Of a stretch of DNA of 63,933 nt, positions 57,831 through 63,933 are shown piece after piece. Each line of letters begins with the position of its first letter. The stretch's first letter is position 1. This stretch comes from Psychrobacter immobilis. GTDB lineage: Bacteria > Pseudomonadota > Gammaproteobacteria > Pseudomonadales > Moraxellaceae. Below the pieces are notes generated by a model that did no database searches, was not told the origin of the DNA, and saw only the letters and a program-made list of their open reading frames with translations. The stretch covers positions 1 through 63,933 of the forward strand of contig CAJHAA010000019.1 in the NCBI GenBank assembly GCA_904846265.1. Reading direction: 5' to 3'. A program made the position numbers and the translations under genes.

Positions 57831-58625
57831 TCATTGGCTCATGTTTTCAATATCGCCTAACGTAAGACCAGTTTCCTGTGTGCTATAAATAACGATACCT
57901 TCATCGTCAATTTTACCATTCATGACCAATCTACCAATGCGATTACTGGCTTCTTGATTGCCTTGATCGGCCGCTTTTTTGTACCATTCAAAAGCTGTGT
58001 CATAGTCTTGAGGGACGCCATAGCCGTTTTCGTAGAGACCACCGATATTAAGTTGTGCTAAATCCAGATCTTGAGCCGCAGCTTTTCTGTACCAATCCAA
58101 TGCTTTGGTATAGCTTTGCGTCACGCCGTAGCCGTTTTCATAAAGATTGCCAATATTGTTTTGAGCATCAAAAGATCCATTATCAGCAGCTAATACATAC
58201 CACTCCATTGCTTTTTGGTAATCTTGCTCAACACCACTACCTTCATAATACATAATGCCTATACGATATTGAGCATCAGAATCTCCTTGGTTAGCAGCTT
58301 GCTTAACCCATTCAAATGCTTTTTGATAATTTTGATCTACGCCCAAACCTTCATAATACATAATACCTAGATAATGTTTAGCAGGTGCGTAGCCTTGATC
58401 GGCAGCTTTTTGAAATAATTCAAAAGCTTTGTCATCATCTTCAGGGACTGAGTCACCTTCATAGTAGGCTAGCCCGAGTTTATATATTTCAGCAGAAGTA
58501 TTTTGATTGGATGATATCTGTATGTTTGATGATTCCGCTGAGCAAGCAGAAGCTATAAAGCCACTAGATAATACCGTGGCCAGTAATAAAGGCTGAATTA
58601 AAGAGGTGATTTTTCTGTGATACAT
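57831..58625 (-). CDS. Sel1-repeat lipoprotein
   Basis: A 264-residue protein with an export signal ending in a lipobox-like FIASAC. About five Sel1-like repeats of 36 residues follow, for example GIMYYEGLGVDQNYQKAFEW, GNLYENGYGVTQSYTKALDW, and GGLYENGYGVPQDYDTAFEW. Such helical repeats bind proteins. Envelope Sel1 proteins are found beside some type VI effector genes, where they can act as immunity proteins; here the gene is last in the PAAR run, 95 bp after the preceding gene. AAGGAAT lies before the ATG. Confidence 0.85.
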   Translation of the reverse strand: MYHRKITSLIQPLLLATVLSSGFIASACSAESSNIQISSNQNTSAEIYKLGLAYYEGDSVPEDDDKAFELFQKAADQGYAPAKHYLGIMYYEGLGVDQNYQKAFEWVKQAANQGDSDAQYRIGIMYYEGSGVEQDYQKAMEWYVLAADNGSFDAQNNIGNLYENGYGVTQSYTKALDWYRKAAAQDLDLAQLNIGGLYENGYGVPQDYDTAFEWYKKAADQGNQEASNRIGRLVMNGKIDDEGIVIYSTQETGLTLGDIENMSQ

Positions 58626-58720
58626 TAATATTCCTTTTGATAACTCATTATGTTATCTATTTCTGTATTTAATTTTTAATATAGCAGTTTTAAATTTTTT
58701 ATCACCCGAAGTACTATTTT

Positions 58721-59251
58721 TTACTTATTTAAATTGTAGCAAGGAAGATTGTAATCGTATTTAAGTTCTACCAAAGTACGAGCTTTAAATAAATCAATAA
58801 GATAATCATTTTGCATATCGGTCATATACATAAAAATGGTAGCTTTATCCTTACATAGAATACGGGCACGTTTGGCTGTTTTATCAGATCTACTTGAGGT
58901 ATTAGCTATATAATCGTTTTTGTCAATTTTATCAGTCATATCTACCCAGCCTTCTTTGAGAAGAAAGCCATGTAAATTTAATAGTCTATTCTTGTCAAAT
59001 TCGGGGCTTGCATATCTGGATGTGTACCACACATCCTTATTAGAATGACTATGATCGCTTACTTTGAAGTTCATAAACTTAGCAATATTATCAAGTTCGG
59101 ATATAAGCCAGCTTTCCTTTTTAATTAATTCTTGTTGATATATTTCACGCTTCTCATTTGGTTCTAAGTCTACAGTCCATATAAATAAAATAATAACGAA
59201 AGCAATAAGTGAAATATCAGATAACTTATATTCTTTACCTCTTATTTTCAC
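58721..59251 (-). CDS. Unknown membrane-anchored protein in the PAAR cluster
   Basis: A 176-residue protein with one N-terminal membrane segment (ISLIAFVIILFIWTVDL, about residues 13-30) and a charged domain predicted to face the periplasm. No family is recognised. It starts with GTG, 10 bp after AGGA. Its place between a candidate effector-immunity pair and a Sel1 lipoprotein suggests an immunity-type role, but that is inference from context only. Confidence 0.65.
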   Translation of the reverse strand: MKIRGKEYKLSDISLIAFVIILFIWTVDLEPNEKREIYQQELIKKESWLISELDNIAKFMNFKVSDHSHSNKDVWYTSRYASPEFDKNRLLNLHGFLLKEGWVDMTDKIDKNDYIANTSSRSDKTAKRARILCKDKATIFMYMTDMQNDYLIDLFKARTLVELKYDYNLPCYNLNK

Positions 59252-59271
59252 TGATCAGTTTCCTGCGTAAA

Positions 59272-59418
59272 CTACACTTTAATATTAGCAATTGGTTGTT
59301 TCGTTTCCTTATCAATCAATTGACTTCCAGTTTTAGGAGTTAGGTAAGCTATTCTTCGTTGGAAACCTTCTATTAAAGTAAGTAATAGGCACAGACTTAG
59401 TAAATGGAAGATTCTCAA
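59272..59418 (-). CDS. Small open frame or gene remnant in the PAAR cluster
   Basis: A 48-codon frame from TTG (59416-59418, GGAAA about 10 bp upstream) to TAG. It has a hydrophobic N terminus (FHLLSLCLLLTLIEGF) and a C-terminal YLTPKTGSQLIDKETKQPIA. The latter looks like the start of an exported beta-rich domain of the TGxxxIDxxTxxPI kind. It may be the truncated head of a lost gene, or a small membrane peptide. Confidence 0.35.
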   Translation of the reverse strand: MRIFHLLSLCLLLTLIEGFQRRIAYLTPKTGSQLIDKETKQPIANIKV

Positions 59419-59457
59419 AATGTTTAATTTCCAAGCAACTTATCCAAAGTAATATTC

Positions 59458-59979
59458 TTATGTTTTTTGCATTAGGTCTAAACAGTCAAAAGACATCATA
59501 GACTCCATACCGGCTTTTCTCGATAGCTGTTGGCTTTCTTCTAGTATTTCCTTGTAAAGAGGCTGATAAGATATACTTAACTTGTACATGTCTTCGTACC
59601 CACCTACTAATTCATATTTTTCTAAGCCGAAGTTGTGATATTTTTCTAGGAAAATATTTCCAACACACAGTGCATCAACAGTTAAAGGGTTTAAGTATTC
59701 ATCGGGGTTGTTAGTGTTTTTTGCCCAATCTATTTCATATAAATGCGTAAGGCTATCTAGAGCCATCAAGGTAGTAAGTAAACTACTATAAACTTGATTG
59801 GCTACTTCGTTTGCAGAGTCTGTATCGACTACCATGTATAGACTTTTATCACTTCCTATGGTCGAATACAAAGTACTTATACTGCCGTCATGCTGGCAAT
59901 TAATATCATTCCCAGATACTGTACTAGTACATGCAAACAACATAGTAAGAAGAGATAATACAATTAATTTTTTTTTCAT
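59458..59979 (-). CDS. Unknown lipoprotein, candidate immunity protein
   Basis: A 173-residue exported protein: a short signal peptide with Cys17 in LTMLFACTSTV fitting a lipobox, then a helical domain without known motif and three further Cys. It starts 7 bp after the preceding gene with a GAGG site, so the two are translationally close. A periplasm-facing lipoprotein directly behind a PAAR-linked unknown gene fits the usual layout of a type VI effector followed by its immunity protein. A run of nine A lies in codons 2-4. The family is not recognised. Confidence 0.65.
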   Translation of the reverse strand: MKKKLIVLSLLTMLFACTSTVSGNDINCQHDGSISTLYSTIGSDKSLYMVVDTDSANEVANQVYSSLLTTLMALDSLTHLYEIDWAKNTNNPDEYLNPLTVDALCVGNIFLEKYHNFGLEKYELVGGYEDMYKLSISYQPLYKEILEESQQLSRKAGMESMMSFDCLDLMQKT

Positions 59980-59986
59980 GAATACC

Positions 59987-60637
59987 TCAGCTGTTATTCA
60001 TCCATAAGTTATTTTTTTTCATAAACTCAATTTCTTTAATTCTGTTGATAGGTTTAAATCCTTTTCTGCTTCTTTTTAGTTTAATTGTTTCACTGTGATA
60101 TTCTCTTTTGAAAATTAGATGGAATAGCTGTTCATTTAAAAGTGAGGGTCCTTTATTATTCATAATAATAATTGCATCTTCTATAACTTTAGTATTACTC
60201 ATTGATTTTACCGCAAAGCTACGAATACTATTCGTTCCCATTAAACTAAGCTTTGGCGTTCCAAAAGTTAATGAAGCGGTTTGTAACAGACTGATAGCTA
60301 CTGCTGCTCGATTGAGACAAGCTTTCATAACAAAATTATTAAACTCTATATATAGGAGTGTATGGTGAGCATGCATACGAGCTTCATCAAGCCAAAATCC
60401 ATCAGAATAACGTGATTGGTCTTTTGAAAGAGAAAAAACTATTGCTAAGTTGTATTCAAGTTTTGAAACGCCTTCAAGAAAGTCCCACTGATAATTATTC
60501 ATACCAAATGTGTAAGGCTCAACCACTGCTACATTATGTTTTTTTATAAATGTATTACACAATATTCCCTTATCTAGACAAACCTTCGTAGGCTGTCCTC
60601 TTGTAATGTCAGTAGTAGTTACAATATTATTACTCAT
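59987..60637 (-). CDS. Unknown protein, candidate type VI effector
   Basis: A 216-residue protein without signal peptide or membrane segment, starting 12 bp after the PAAR gene with GGAG upstream. Its N-terminal half contains NYQWDFLEGVSKLEYNLAIV, and the centre has a run of small and hydrophobic residues (VAISLLQTASLTFGTPKLSL). The C terminus is Lys/Arg-rich. No catalytic motif is recognised. By position, sandwiched between a PAAR protein and an exported lipoprotein, it is the best candidate for the secreted cargo. If the partner is a periplasmic immunity protein, the target would be in the envelope. Confidence 0.6.
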   Translation of the reverse strand: MSNNIVTTTDITRGQPTKVCLDKGILCNTFIKKHNVAVVEPYTFGMNNYQWDFLEGVSKLEYNLAIVFSLSKDQSRYSDGFWLDEARMHAHHTLLYIEFNNFVMKACLNRAAVAISLLQTASLTFGTPKLSLMGTNSIRSFAVKSMSNTKVIEDAIIIMNNKGPSLLNEQLFHLIFKREYHSETIKLKRSRKGFKPINRIKEIEFMKKNNLWMNNS

Positions 60638-60649
60638 AAAATAACTCCA

Positions 60650-61216
60650 TTATATATAGTCTTTAATGATATCCCCAAAATCTTTAAAATTTGGGTACTC
60701 GATATTCACTACTTCTTTATTGCTATTAGTAAACTCTACTGTATAACCGTAAGAGTCAGTTAAACCCTCTTCAACTGAACCATCTTTAAAAATCAAGGTG
60801 TATTTCAAGCCAGCTAAAGGCTCCTGGGTATTCTCATTTAGAAGCTGAATTTTAGTTGGAGTTAACTCATCTTTTATTGTTTCGATGAACGAATTACTCA
60901 TATCCGACTTCGGAAACTGCAAAGGCGCTGCCTGCGCAATACTGCCTACATCAAAACCTGACTCCGCAAACGACTGCTGACTAGCAATCAGCTTAGCACC
61001 GCAGCTGGTGACATCGCCGCCACGTGCGATGGGTGCGCCATCAACGATAAAGGATGCATCACCACTAACAATAGTGGCCACCTTTTTGCATTTTTTACAG
61101 ATGACTTTATCGCCTTTACGCGCGACAGGAATGCCGTTATGAGTGGTGTGCGCTGAGCCGGAGATGACCGTCCCACCGTGAGAGGTCTTTGCGCCGACGG
61201 TGATATAGGCTGCCAT
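60650..61216 (-). CDS. PAAR-domain protein with a C-terminal beta-rich extension
   Basis: A 188-residue protein. Residues 1-95 form a PAAR domain of the Rhs/VgrG-associated type: YITVGAKTSHGGTVISGSAH, then VARKGDKVICKKCKKVATIV, FIVDGAPIARGGDVTSCGAK. PAAR domains sharpen the VgrG spike of the type VI secretion system and carry effectors. Residues about 125-188 add IQLLNENTQEPLAGLKYTLI, FKDGSVEEGLTDSYGYT, which looks like a transthyretin-like adaptor domain. AAGG precedes the ATG. No VgrG, Hcp or other secretion component lies in the window. Confidence 0.88.
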   Translation of the reverse strand: MAAYITVGAKTSHGGTVISGSAHTTHNGIPVARKGDKVICKKCKKVATIVSGDASFIVDGAPIARGGDVTSCGAKLIASQQSFAESGFDVGSIAQAAPLQFPKSDMSNSFIETIKDELTPTKIQLLNENTQEPLAGLKYTLIFKDGSVEEGLTDSYGYTVEFTNSNKEVVNIEYPNFKDFGDIIKDYI

Positions 61217-61436
61217 AGTGCTACCTTGCTTAAACGTTTAAAGTTTGGATTGTTATAGCGATTCTATTATTTGCATCACATTATAGATGGCTAAAGCGTA
61301 AAATATCAAACTTAAGTTTGTCTAAGGGTGTGACCTAGACAGCAAGCCTAATCTGTACAAAGTATAAAGGCGATTGAAATATTGACGTCAATAAGAAATT
61401 GAGACTCTTTACTAATTATCAATAACAAGCAAAAAT

Positions 61437-62456
61437 CTAACCTTCCATCTCACTAGTCAGCCATTTAGACACATCATCAATTTGTACTGCCAACTCAGGA
61501 TGCGCTTTGCCTAATTCATCGAGCTTGGTTTTAATATCGCTTTTATTATATTTAACGTTAGTCAGTGTGTTTTTTAACAGGTCAATCAATTCAACGTTTA
61601 GCGCATCAGAGAAGATAACCACATCGCGTATTACTGCTTGCTTTACATCAAGGTGCAAATCAATAATGCCCCAATCAAAGCGTGTCTCAATATGATGGGT
61701 AAATTCAGGCGTCTTGCCAAAGCGCCAATCCCAATCTGCCATTTGCTGATAGTATTTATTGAGCGTTGGCTGCTTGGCAAGACTGGCTTCATCCAACTCT
61801 TCTACGGGCGTAGTGTCGCCATAATCTTTGTCGCGATAGTATTCGCAAAATGCCTCGATAATCGCATCAGATAAAGTTTCGTGATTAATCGACTCGTTAA
61901 ATTCTACTAAGTTTGCCACTCGAGCGCGGACGGATTTAATACCTTTGGCTTTTAGTTTTAGCGGATGTGGATTCAGATAATCGCCCAGCTTTTGCATATT
62001 GGCATTGACCAATAATGTCCCGTGATGAAAGCTACGATCCGCCGCATGTTTAAAAGCGCTACCTGATATTTTCTTATCGCCGACTTGCATGTCGTTACGA
62101 CCAGATAAGTCCGCGTCTATGCCCAGTTTTTTTAGCGCATTGATGATAATGGTAAAGTTCGCTTCTTGGTCGTAGTCGTCTTTGGGCGACAAAAAGGTAA
62201 AGTTGGTATTGCCTAAATCATGAAACACCGCACCACCGCCACTCTGACGCCGCGCCAAAAACACGTCGTCGGCTTCCATCTTATCAATTTTGCATTCTAC
62301 CCATGGGTTTTGCGAGCGCCCGATGACCACAGTCTCGCTATTGCGCCATAAGAACAGTGTGTGCGAGTCGGGATTGAGCGTATTAAATATCCAATCCTCG
62401 GTCGCGAGGTTAAACCAAGGGTTGGTGACGGCAGATTTTAAGATGCGCAGTTTCAT
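61437..62456 (-). CDS. lplA: Lipoate-protein ligase
   Basis: Attaches free lipoate to the E2 subunits of 2-oxoacid dehydrogenases and to GcvH, via lipoyl-AMP. A 339-residue protein: LFLWRNSETVVIGRSQNPWV, ARRQSGGGAVFHDLGNTNFT (lipoyl-AMP loop), KISGSAFKHAADRSFHHGTL with the catalytic Lys, and SVRARVANLVEF. A C-terminal accessory domain is present, as in E. coli LplA (338 residues). AAGGACACCC lies upstream of the ATG. Confidence 0.95.
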   Translation of the reverse strand: MKLRILKSAVTNPWFNLATEDWIFNTLNPDSHTLFLWRNSETVVIGRSQNPWVECKIDKMEADDVFLARRQSGGGAVFHDLGNTNFTFLSPKDDYDQEANFTIIINALKKLGIDADLSGRNDMQVGDKKISGSAFKHAADRSFHHGTLLVNANMQKLGDYLNPHPLKLKAKGIKSVRARVANLVEFNESINHETLSDAIIEAFCEYYRDKDYGDTTPVEELDEASLAKQPTLNKYYQQMADWDWRFGKTPEFTHHIETRFDWGIIDLHLDVKQAVIRDVVIFSDALNVELIDLLKNTLTNVKYNKSDIKTKLDELGKAHPELAVQIDDVSKWLTSEMEG

Positions 62457-62922
62457 TGGGTGTCCTTTTTATTAAATGGTTTTTCTAGACTATGTTTTAT
62501 CAATAGATACTGTCATTGTTGCTGATGCAAGGTTGGAATTCAATGGGGACGGGTAGGGAGTTTTGGGGTGTGAGGATAGGGCGAAGTATTTTTATTGAGG
62601 TTTGGACGAGGGTTTATAGATTTTCGAGGAATGGTTGTTTTTGGAGCCAATCCTGCTATCCGCTTGTATCTAACTTGTCGATGGCGTGCGGACTAGTTTG
62701 TTTGGTGGCGTTCCAACATTCGAGCGACCGCCCCCAGCCATAGTCCGCATCGCCATCGTCTGCGTTAGGATACCGCTACTATCAGGGCTAAACCGCTCCT
62801 CAAATTGACTATTGATATCTTAAAGCTTCACTTACTCCTATGTTATTATTAGGACTAAACTTAAGTAAATAAAAAATTATTTCGCTGAGTAAAGTGTTGA
62901 ATGGTTTTAACGGAGAATGGCG
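62457..62922. other. Intergenic region of unusual composition between lplA and the truncated gene
   Basis: About 460 bp. The part from 62525 to 62640 is very G-rich on the plus strand. The part from 62679 to 62758 forms a large inverted repeat, listed separately, and is GC-richer than the surroundings. No gene is supported; the patch may be a remnant of acquired DNA. Confidence 0.5.
62679..62758. repeat. Large inverted repeat with 17-18 bp arms
   Basis: CGATGGCGTGCGGACTA (62679-62695) is complementary to TAGTCCGCATCGCCATCG (62741-62758) apart from one bulged base. The spacer is 45 bp, and weaker pairing extends the arms outward. There is no T-run, so it is not a typical terminator. Confidence 0.85.
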
Positions 62923-63807
62923 ATGAATATTGAGCTAGCCCAGCTAATGGTTGAATTAGATCAGTCAGATGAAAAGCTTACCGAGTCATCCATTGCAACA
63001 AAGATTAATGAAGTTACACACGAAGATTCAAGTTCGGAGTCTATTGCAGAGAGGATTGCATTTGGATTTTGTGAGGACTATCAGCATAAACAGAGTGGTT
63101 GGGGCACTTACTTTGGTCCTATGATGGTATGGTTTGGAGATGATGGTAAGGCTTATGAAAGTCCTAGCATTTCTTCGATTACTGAAGAAGTTTTGGAACA
63201 CTGGATAAGTAGATCAAAAAGTACCTCTAACCCAATATTAAAAGCACGTTATTGTGGTCTTATATGGGATTTTTCTAAACCTGCCATTAACAAAAAACCT
63301 GAATATACTATTGCCGTTGATTATATAAACGCGCTTCTTGAGATAATAGATAAAGATCTTTGTAAGCATCCGACTGACGCTATTAAAAAAATTATTAGAG
63401 CTTACAAGGTTGCAGTTGGCTTTAACAATAGCGATCTCATAGAAAGGTGTATTGAAAGTGCTATTAACCTTGAAGATCGTATAGCGGAGGACAGTAGAGC
63501 GGGACTTTGGGGGTTTTGCTTCGATCTTTTTGTTTTAGGTAAGAGCAAGTATCTATCTGAGGATCAAAGAGAAAAATTGATAGAAGATCTTGAGCAGCGA
63601 TTAACTCGGCTTTCTAAAGATAGCTCTCCATGGGGATGTGAGTCAGCAGGCGTTCGTTTAGCAGATTATTATAGAGTTAAAGGAAACAAAGAAGAAGCAA
63701 CTCGAGTAATAAAGGTAGTTGGTAAAAGTTTCGAGGATGCGTGCGATGACGTGGCACCTATACAAGCTTCTTCATGGTTGCAACATGTGCACAATATATA
63801 TGTTAGC
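62923..63807 (+). pseudogene. 5' part of an unknown gene (DUF7380/DUF4209-like), truncated by an IS3-family element
   Basis: The frame starts at ATG 62923 (GGAGA at proper distance; an ATG at 62917 is too close to it) and runs 295 codons. Recognisable stretches are YQHKQSGWGTYFGPMMVWF, PSISSITEEVLEHWISRSKS and NPILKARYCGLIWDFSKP, and a helical TPR-like remainder. As I recall, proteins of about 600 residues with this beginning carry DUF7380 and a DUF4209 domain further on. Coding sequence runs straight into the IS end at 63808, whose first three bases TGA form the stop. The second half is therefore missing here. Confidence 0.7.
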
Positions 63808-63933
63808 TGAACCGCCCCGGGATTGTCGGAGACTCAACATTCTGAGAGAATACGACAATGAAAAAACAAACCTACACTCCTGAGATTAAAGAACGCGCCG
63901 TTCGCATGCTGATAGAAGCGTTGGGCGACTATC
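63808..63933 (+). mobile_element. Left end of an IS3-family insertion sequence, cut by the window edge
   Basis: It begins TGAACCGCCCCGGGATTGTC, which resembles the terminal inverted repeat of IS3-group elements (TGAACCGCCCCGGG). A transposase OrfA starts 50 bp inside. The right end and the target duplication are outside the window. Confidence 0.85.
63858..63933 (+). CDS. IS3-family transposase OrfA, 5' part
   Basis: 25 codons are visible (MKKQTYTPEIKERAVRMLIE and on to the window end). They match the start of the helix-turn-helix OrfA of IS3-group elements (YTPEIKERAVRML). In this family OrfA is fused to the OrfB DDE domain by a programmed frameshift; that part is not in the window. Confidence 0.88.
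   Translation, partial: MKKQTYTPEIKERAVRMLIEALGDY

Noticed and set aside
62516..62743. 75-codon frame in the G-rich patch after lplA
   Set aside because: The product is Trp/Cys/Gly-rich without a domain, and the frame runs through the large inverted repeat.

Overview
The window looks like a chromosome segment from a Psychrobacter-type gammaproteobacterium (Moraxellaceae). This rests on moderate GC content and on classic gammaproteobacterial gene orders: pabC-mltG-tmk, dapA-(bamC-like)-purC, proC-yggT, and hemA-TPR-lolB-ispE-tRNA-Gln-prs-rplY-pth. The protein sequences also read like Moraxellaceae. The assignment is an inference; no database was consulted. Both window ends lie in insertion sequences: the tail of an IS1595-family transposase at 1-129 and the head of an IS3-family element from 63808.

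Layout. 1-5.9 kb: lipoprotein, pabC, then a foreign-looking insert (DpnD-like gene, unknown gene, frameshifted DpnI-type endonuclease) that separates pabC from mltG and tmk. 6-12.2 kb: a large NhaP/Kef-type cation antiporter, a DegP-like periplasmic protease and a phosphoesterase-fold membrane protein that has lost its metal ligands. 12.6-15.9 kb: dapA, a very short BamC-like lipoprotein, purC, a 3-methyladenine glycosylase and a NIF3-like domain protein. 15.9-19.4 kb: two paralogous small lipoproteins, a structured non-coding RNA, csbD and a TetR regulator. 19.6-35.7 kb: a molybdopterin oxidoreductase, dadA, ygfZ, a PhnA-type protein, hemL, an acyl-CoA ligase, ppx, accA, tilS, proC and yggT. 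35.8-49.4 kb: thiD, tRNA-Ser, tRNA-Arg, an RDD protein, a CaCA exchanger, panD, and the pth/rplY/prs/tRNA-Gln x2/ispE/lolB/TPR block with divergent hemA. 50-56.7 kb: a class V aminotransferase, a split YeeE/YedE transporter, a second acyl-CoA ligase and a FadH-like dienoyl-CoA reductase. 56.8-61.2 kb: an accessory patch with a broken gene and a PAAR-protein operon of uncharacterised genes that resembles a type VI secretion cargo module. 61.4 kb to the end: lplA, a large inverted repeat, and an unknown gene cut by the IS3 element.

The most notable signal is at 17.5-17.9 kb. A perfect 18-bp palindrome matching the GacA/UvrY operator consensus (TGTAAG-N6-CTTACA) is followed at promoter distance by about 270 nt carrying at least ten GGA motifs. 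Six of these are A/UGGAU cores, mostly in the loops of short hairpins, and the stretch ends in an intrinsic terminator. This is the architecture of CsrB/RsmZ-family RNAs that sequester CsrA/RsmA, and no protein gene occupies the region. Other points of interest are a probable 4-bp contraction that broke the DpnI homologue, a minimal BamC, a PAAR cargo operon, a MITE-like intergenic repeat in three copies, and an unusual number of short tandem repeats placed next to genes.
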